From Myxococcaceae bacterium (lineage in GTDB: Bacteria; Myxococcota; Myxococcia; Myxococcales; Myxococcaceae), in contig JAEUJQ010000022.1 of assembly GCA_016793095.1 (NCBI GenBank), positions 1 through 45,119 on the forward strand: DNA of 45,119 bases, written 5' to 3'. A program made the translations under genes and the position numbers. Below the pieces are notes generated by a model. The model saw only the letters and a list, made by a program, of their open reading frames with translations. It searched no databases and was not told where the DNA came from. Positions 41,599-45,119 of the stretch are shown here, piece by piece (positions within the stretch are counted from its first letter, which is position 1; every line of letters starts with the position of its first letter).

Positions 41599-42042
41599 AT
41601 GCGTCGATTGCTGGTGATGCTGCCCTGCGTCCTCGTCTCGTGCGGCGATCAACGCCCCTGTGCCGGGTCGGCGTGCCCGCAGATCAACGGCGCCTACCTC
41701 GTGTCGTGGCAGCAGGGCTTCCCGCAGATGGGCTGCCCCGAGATGGGGCCCCGCCCGGTGAACCTCAACTTCACGCAGCAGGGGAACCAGGTCGCGGTGC
41801 TGGTGGGCGGCAACGAGCTCCGCGGAACGGTGTACGACACCTGGGACTTCTCGGCGTCGGGCGGAGACACCGCCGCCACGTACTCGCTGAGAGGCCGTGC
41901 CGTGCTGAGCGGGCCGACCGCCCAACCGGACGGCGGCGCAGTACGCCCGAACGTGCGCCTGACGGGCACGCTCTTCACCCGCACCGGCTCGGCGACGGCG
42001 AGCTGCGATCTGGCCGAGAACTACACCGCCGATCGGCTGTAG
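41599..42042 (+). CDS. Small lipoprotein, unknown function
   Basis: A 147-residue protein. Signal 'RRLLVMLPCVLVSC' with lipobox LVSC, then 'GDQRPCAGSACPQINGAYLVSW'. The rest is a beta-rich domain ('VNLNFTQQGNQVAVLVGG', 'GTVYDTWDFSASGGDT', 'VRLTGTLFTRTGSATASCDL') that resembles short lipocalin-like or sandwich folds, with Cys pairs. It may be an outer-membrane lipoprotein. Its stop lies one base from the stop of the convergent 37-aa gene. Confidence 0.75.
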   Translation: MRRLLVMLPCVLVSCGDQRPCAGSACPQINGAYLVSWQQGFPQMGCPEMGPRPVNLNFTQQGNQVAVLVGGNELRGTVYDTWDFSASGGDTAATYSLRGRAVLSGPTAQPDGGAVRPNVRLTGTLFTRTGSATASCDLAENYTADRL

Positions 42043-42043
42043 C

Positions 42044-42157
42044 TCACTTCTTCTTCGAGGTCTTCGCAGCCGCCGCCTTCTTGCGCCCGTGGCGCTTCTT
42101 CCAGTGAAGGCGGATCTTCGAACGAACGCGGCGGTGCTTGCTCTTGCTGCGGGCCAT
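42044..42157 (-). CDS. 37-residue highly basic protein
   Basis: A 37-residue protein, MARSKSKHRRVRSKIRLHWK followed by a Lys/Ala-rich end, with about half of its residues Lys or Arg. AAGGAG lies seven bases before ATG 42157. The longer frame to 42226 begins with unrelated hydrophobic residues and no ribosome binding site. It could be a ribosome-associated or nucleic-acid-binding micro-protein, as with other tiny basic ribosomal proteins. I do not recognise a named family. Confidence 0.7.
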   Translation of the reverse strand: MARSKSKHRRVRSKIRLHWKKRHGRKKAAAAKTSKKK

Positions 42158-42222
42158 GGTGCGACTCCTTGCGAAGGGGACGACGTCGAACACGCGCGCG
42201 ATAGCAAACGCGCCCGCGATGG

Positions 42223-43521
42223 TCACTCGTCATCGTCAGGGCCCGGCTGATTCGTGGCCGGCCTGGTGGGAAACGGAATGCCCTCGGCGCTCCGCACGTC
42301 AGAGGGCCGCGCCAGCGCGAGGTCGAACTCCACCTGGAGATCGGCGTCGGAGGGCGCCTCCTTCCCCGGGGGCACCGCGGGCGCGTCGGGCGTCTTGTTC
42401 ACGCTGGCGAAGATCGGGCGCGTGACGTCGATGAAGCGGCGCACCTCGTCGAGGGGCAGCGCGGGCACCTCGTGACCATCGACCCCGGCCATCGGCGTGG
42501 CCAGGCAGAGCGCGTTGAGGATCGCCTCCTCGGTCGCCTCCATCACGGCCTCGTAGAGAGGGTCGAGCCGCTGATCGAGCAGGATCTTCATCTTGTAGAC
42601 CATCTTCTGCGTGCGGCGCGGCACCACGTTCGCGGTCGAGAAGCCCACCACGATCTCGCCGGAGCCGTGCGCGGCGTAGGAGCCGACGCGGCCGATGCCC
42701 AGGCCCACGCGCTTGCACAGGCGGGTCAGCTGGTGCGGCAGCAGCGGCGCGTCAGTGGCGACCACGGCGATGATCGAGCCGTAGCTGAACTGGCGCCGCG
42801 GCAGGTTCTTGAACTTCTCGGCCAGGAACTCGCCGACCGGCAGGCCCGCCACGCGCAGGTTGTGCATCTTCCCGAAGTTGCTCATCACCAGCACGCCGAG
42901 CGTGTAGCCCCCGAACACCTGAGGCAGCTTGCGCGACGAGGTGCCGATGCCCGCCTTGAAGTCGCAGGTGATCATCCCGGTGCCGCCGCCCACGCAGCCC
43001 TCGGCCACCGGGCCGCCCTTCGCGTTCGCGAGCGCCTCACGCACGTGCGCCTCGGTGACGTGCCGCCCCGAGATGTCGTTGAGGTAGCTGTCGTCGCACT
43101 CGCCGACGACGGGGATGATGACGTCGTGCTCCGAGCCGATGCCCGGGTACTGCTCGACCATCACCCGCGCCACCGCGTCCGACACCGCGCCCACCGACAT
43201 GGTGTTGGTGAGGAGGATGGGGGTCTCGAGCAGCCCCCACTCCACGACCTGCGTGAGGCCAGACACCTCACCCGCGCCGTTGAGCACGAAGGCCCCGCCG
43301 GCGAGCCGCTCCATGAAGATGTTCGACTCGTTGGGGAGGATCGCCGTGACGCCGGTGCGCACGGGCCCGCGGCCGGGCTTCAACGGGCCCGGCTCACCGC
43401 GGATGATGGTGGAGTGCCCGACATGCACGCCCTCGACGTCGGTGATGGCGTTGAAGCGGCCGGGCTTGAAGCGGCCCAGCGGCAGGCCCAGCTCCCGGGC
43501 GCGGACGCGTGCAGTCGTCAT
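42223..43521 (-). CDS. P1/DmpA-family aminopeptidase (peptidase S58)
   Basis: A 432-residue protein. 'NAITDVEGVHVGHSTI', 'TGVTAILPNESNIF', 'LTNTMSVGAVSDAVARVMVEQ', 'AEGCVGGGTGMITCDFKAGIGTSSRKL' and 'ATDAPLLPHQLTRLCKR' are DmpA-type. DmpA is a self-cleaving N-terminal nucleophile-like enzyme whose precursor is cut before a Ser. The sequence here, GIGTSSR, keeps it. The substrates are peptides with N-terminal amino acids, sometimes D-residues. The C-terminal 40 residues are extra and disordered. ATG 43521. Monocistronic, divergent from the next gene. Confidence 0.88.
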   Translation of the reverse strand: MTTARVRARELGLPLGRFKPGRFNAITDVEGVHVGHSTIIRGEPGPLKPGRGPVRTGVTAILPNESNIFMERLAGGAFVLNGAGEVSGLTQVVEWGLLETPILLTNTMSVGAVSDAVARVMVEQYPGIGSEHDVIIPVVGECDDSYLNDISGRHVTEAHVREALANAKGGPVAEGCVGGGTGMITCDFKAGIGTSSRKLPQVFGGYTLGVLVMSNFGKMHNLRVAGLPVGEFLAEKFKNLPRRQFSYGSIIAVVATDAPLLPHQLTRLCKRVGLGIGRVGSYAAHGSGEIVVGFSTANVVPRRTQKMVYKMKILLDQRLDPLYEAVMEATEEAILNALCLATPMAGVDGHEVPALPLDEVRRFIDVTRPIFASVNKTPDAPAVPPGKEAPSDADLQVEFDLALARPSDVRSAEGIPFPTRPATNQPGPDDDE

Positions 43522-43584
43522 GAGGGCGCCTGTACTCCGCGCGACGCGGTGGATCCACGGCAGAGCCTCTGGCATCGAAGGGGC

Positions 43585-44484
43585 GTGAGACTGGTCGCGA
43601 TCGTCTGCAGCGCGCTGCTCCCGAGCTGCGTCAGACACGTGCCAGCCCCGAACACCAGCGGCTTCGGCGATCGTCTGCGCACCCGGCTGGCCGACGAGCG
43701 GCCGATCGATGCCGCGTCGATGCCCGGGGCGCGGCAGCTGCACTTCCTCTTCGTCGGGGGCTTCCTCAACGAGACGATCCCCGGCTACTTCGGCGACAAC
43801 CTGCCGGTCGTGCGCGACGAGCTGGGCGCGACCGCCTCGACGTTGTTCCCTCCTTCAGGTGGCGATCTCGAGCGCGACGCCGAGCTCATCACCGCCGAGG
43901 TGCTGCGCCTGTCGGACGAGCACCAGAAGCCGATCGCGCTCATCGGCCACAGCAAGGGCGGCGCGGCAGCGGTCCTGGCAGTGCTCCGAGACCCGTCGTT
44001 GGTGCGCTCGGGCCGCGTCGAGCACGTCGTGTCGATCCAGGGGGCGCTCAAGGGCTCGCCGGTCGCCGACGCGCTCGTCCAGTCGCTCCCCATTCCGATG
44101 CTGCACGCCGCGTTCAAGGGCCTCGGCTCGCTCACGCGGGGCCGCGCCGAGGCTGCGTTCCGTCGCCTGGCGGTGCCTCCCGACGTGGCCGGCTGGAGCG
44201 CGCGACGCCTTCACTTCGTGCGCAGCATGGAGACAACGGGTCAGGTGTCGCAGGAGCTCGGCCTCACGCACGCCTTCCTCACGCAGCATGGCTCCGGCCG
44301 CAGTGACGGGCTCCTGCTCGAGGAGGATCAGTGGCTGCCCGGCCTGGGCCATGATCTGGGGGTGCTGCGGGGCGACCACGCGGCCTTCACCATCGCGTCG
44401 CCGCTGAGCAACGGGGCGGCCGCGAGCCGCCGCGCCTTCACCCGCGCCCTGCTCGAGGAGCTGTTCATCGTCGAACGCGACTGA
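43585..44484 (+). CDS. Alpha/beta-hydrolase lipoprotein (lipase-like)
   Basis: A 299-residue protein. Signal VRLVAIVCSALLPSC with a Cys lipobox. 'HFLFVGGFLNETIPGYFGDNL', the nucleophile elbow 'IALIGHSKGGAAAVLAVL' (GHSKG, intact Ser), 'VVSIQGALKGSPVADAL', and C-terminal 'GDHAAFTIA' supplying a catalytic-type His. It resembles bacterial lipases and PGAP1-like esterases anchored in the envelope. GTG 43585 has GAAGGGG close upstream. An in-frame longer version is a shadow of the opposite peptidase gene. Ends exactly against the convergent FmdE-like stop. Confidence 0.8.
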   Translation: MRLVAIVCSALLPSCVRHVPAPNTSGFGDRLRTRLADERPIDAASMPGARQLHFLFVGGFLNETIPGYFGDNLPVVRDELGATASTLFPPSGGDLERDAELITAEVLRLSDEHQKPIALIGHSKGGAAAVLAVLRDPSLVRSGRVEHVVSIQGALKGSPVADALVQSLPIPMLHAAFKGLGSLTRGRAEAAFRRLAVPPDVAGWSARRLHFVRSMETTGQVSQELGLTHAFLTQHGSGRSDGLLLEEDQWLPGLGHDLGVLRGDHAAFTIASPLSNGAAASRRAFTRALLEELFIVERD

Positions 44485-44985
44485 CTACTTCCCGGCACCG
44501 TCCGACGTGACCTCGAAGACGTCGGCGTCCTTGAGCGAGAGCACCAGCCTGCCGTTCTCGGCTGCCTTCTCCCGCGGCGTGTTCGTGAAGCGCGCGACGA
44601 AGGCCTTCGACGGCTTGAGCGTGACGCTGGCGCCGGTCTTCGCGTTGGTGAAGGTGGTGGCGAGCTGCTCGAACGGCGCCTCCTCGAGCGCGAGGTTCAG
44701 CTTGCCGACGCTGGCGCCGGTGGCGGCCTGCGCGCCGTCGGCCACACACGCGAACTGGGGCGTCCTGGGGGAGCGGTGCACGACCCGCAGGTCGTGGCTC
44801 TGCGCCGCGAGCCCCAGCTTCCCGAGCGCGTACGTCCCCATGCGGTAGCCCGCGACGGCCCAGGGGCCGGCCTCGCCATGAACGGCGGCGACGGCGGCGA
44901 GCTGCGCGTCGGGGGAGGGCTTCGCGGCGGGAGGGGCGGCGTGCCCGTGTTGTGAGAGGACGAGGAGGAGCGTGCAGGCGACCAT
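44485..44985 (-). CDS. FmdE-like metal-binding protein, 5' end interrupted by a group II intron
   Basis: A 166-residue protein as read here. 'VHGEAGPWAVAGYRMGTYALGKLG', 'FACVADGAQAATGASVGKLNL' match the FmdE family (formylmethanofuran dehydrogenase subunit E and relatives), though the usual HG-x-C is HG-x-A here. The N-terminus MVACTLLLVLSQHGHAA has a hydrophobic stretch but no basic residue, as if the first codons of a signal peptide were missing. Just upstream is the 3' end of a group II intron. The true first exon probably lies beyond the window, and splicing would restore the gene. As an alternative, ATG 44985 serves as a new start. Confidence 0.7.
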   Translation of the reverse strand: MVACTLLLVLSQHGHAAPPAAKPSPDAQLAAVAAVHGEAGPWAVAGYRMGTYALGKLGLAAQSHDLRVVHRSPRTPQFACVADGAQAATGASVGKLNLALEEAPFEQLATTFTNAKTGASVTLKPSKAFVARFTNTPREKAAENGRLVLSLKDADVFEVTSDGAGK

Positions 44986-44989
44986 TGGT

Positions 44990-45119
44990 AGATCGTGCTT
45001 CCTTACTGCGGGTTGAAAGACACAGCGAAGGAAGCACGACCCCCGTTCAAACCGTACGTGCGGATTTCCCGCATACGGCTTGCCGGTGGGGTTTCGGACA
45101 GTCGCATTACGCAGCCTCC
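44990..45119 (-). mobile_element. 3' end of a group II intron (domains V and VI)
   Basis: Domain V is recognised at 45081-45049 (minus strand). It is followed by a domain VI-like hairpin with a perfect 12-bp stem, TCGTGCTTCCTT/AAGGAAGCACGA, then CTACC. The maturase and 5' end would lie right of the window. The 3' boundary falls within a few bases of 44982-44995. Confidence 0.8.
45049..45081 (-). ncRNA. Group II intron domain V
   Basis: The 33-nt element begins AAGCCGTATGCGG, has a GAAA loop, then TCCGCA-CG-TACGGTTT with the two-base CG bulge. It keeps the AGC triad of the catalytic core and matches the standard bacterial domain V in size and sequence. Confidence 0.85.

Overview
The window is a GC-rich chromosome segment from a deltaproteobacterium-type organism, most likely a member of the Myxococcota. 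Three things point there: C-terminal MYXO-CTERM-like tails (small/Cys-rich stretch, hydrophobic segment, Arg cluster), two AgmX/PglI-type TonB-like proteins and a PilT twitching ATPase, and many Cys-rich lipoproteins next to widely shared housekeeping genes. Genes are dense and often overlap. The species cannot be named from the sequence.

Layout. 1-3136: the 3' part of a giant surface protein built from about ten fibronectin-III-like repeats. 3137-3843: no protein gene, but a cluster of tRNA-like structures on the minus strand, one of them in permuted order. 3844-12914: dgkA-like kinase, a 58-aa gene with its own terminator, an FAD oxidoreductase with a small membrane partner, a START protein, an OB-fold protein, an MshEN/HD/DUF4388 signalling protein, recX, an acidic protein and an AgmX-like protein. 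13165-17662 (minus): pilT, the rplM-rpsI operon, and a UvrD/PcrA helicase. 17740-21203 (plus): a hydrolase-fold protein lacking the usual serine, a TPR exported protein, and a CXX-repeat cysteine protein. 21216-24924 (minus): clpX, a TPR/zincin lipoprotein and an RlmI-like methyltransferase, joined by GTGA overlaps. 25051-28148: a conserved unknown, a GYF/TonB-like protein head-to-head with truA, a ribbon-helix-helix protein, and a small outer-membrane protein. 28440-31130: a large lipoprotein with a MYXO-CTERM tail.

31268-34938 (minus) is a sulfur-handling block: an E1-like adenylating enzyme, a TusA-like carrier, a second E1-like protein carrying the 'RYSRQ' arm but no nucleotide loop, a JAMM protease, a CysC-type APS kinase with a basic repeat tail, and LarE. 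The two E1-like proteins look like complementary halves. This is the strongest candidate for an unusual system here.

34939-37319: a 212-bp tandem duplication followed by a histidine kinase/response regulator pair. 37569-44985: Cys-rich lipoprotein, beta-barrel protein, HAD phosphatase, small lipoprotein, 37-aa basic protein, DmpA-type peptidase, lipase-like lipoprotein and an FmdE-like protein. The right edge (about 44990-45119) holds the 3' end of a group II intron (domains V and VI, minus strand), inserted at the very start of the FmdE-like gene.

Promoter style. Several genes without a ribosome binding site have a TGnTA-type -10 element about 12-16 bases before the start codon, which suggests leaderless or nearly leaderless mRNAs.
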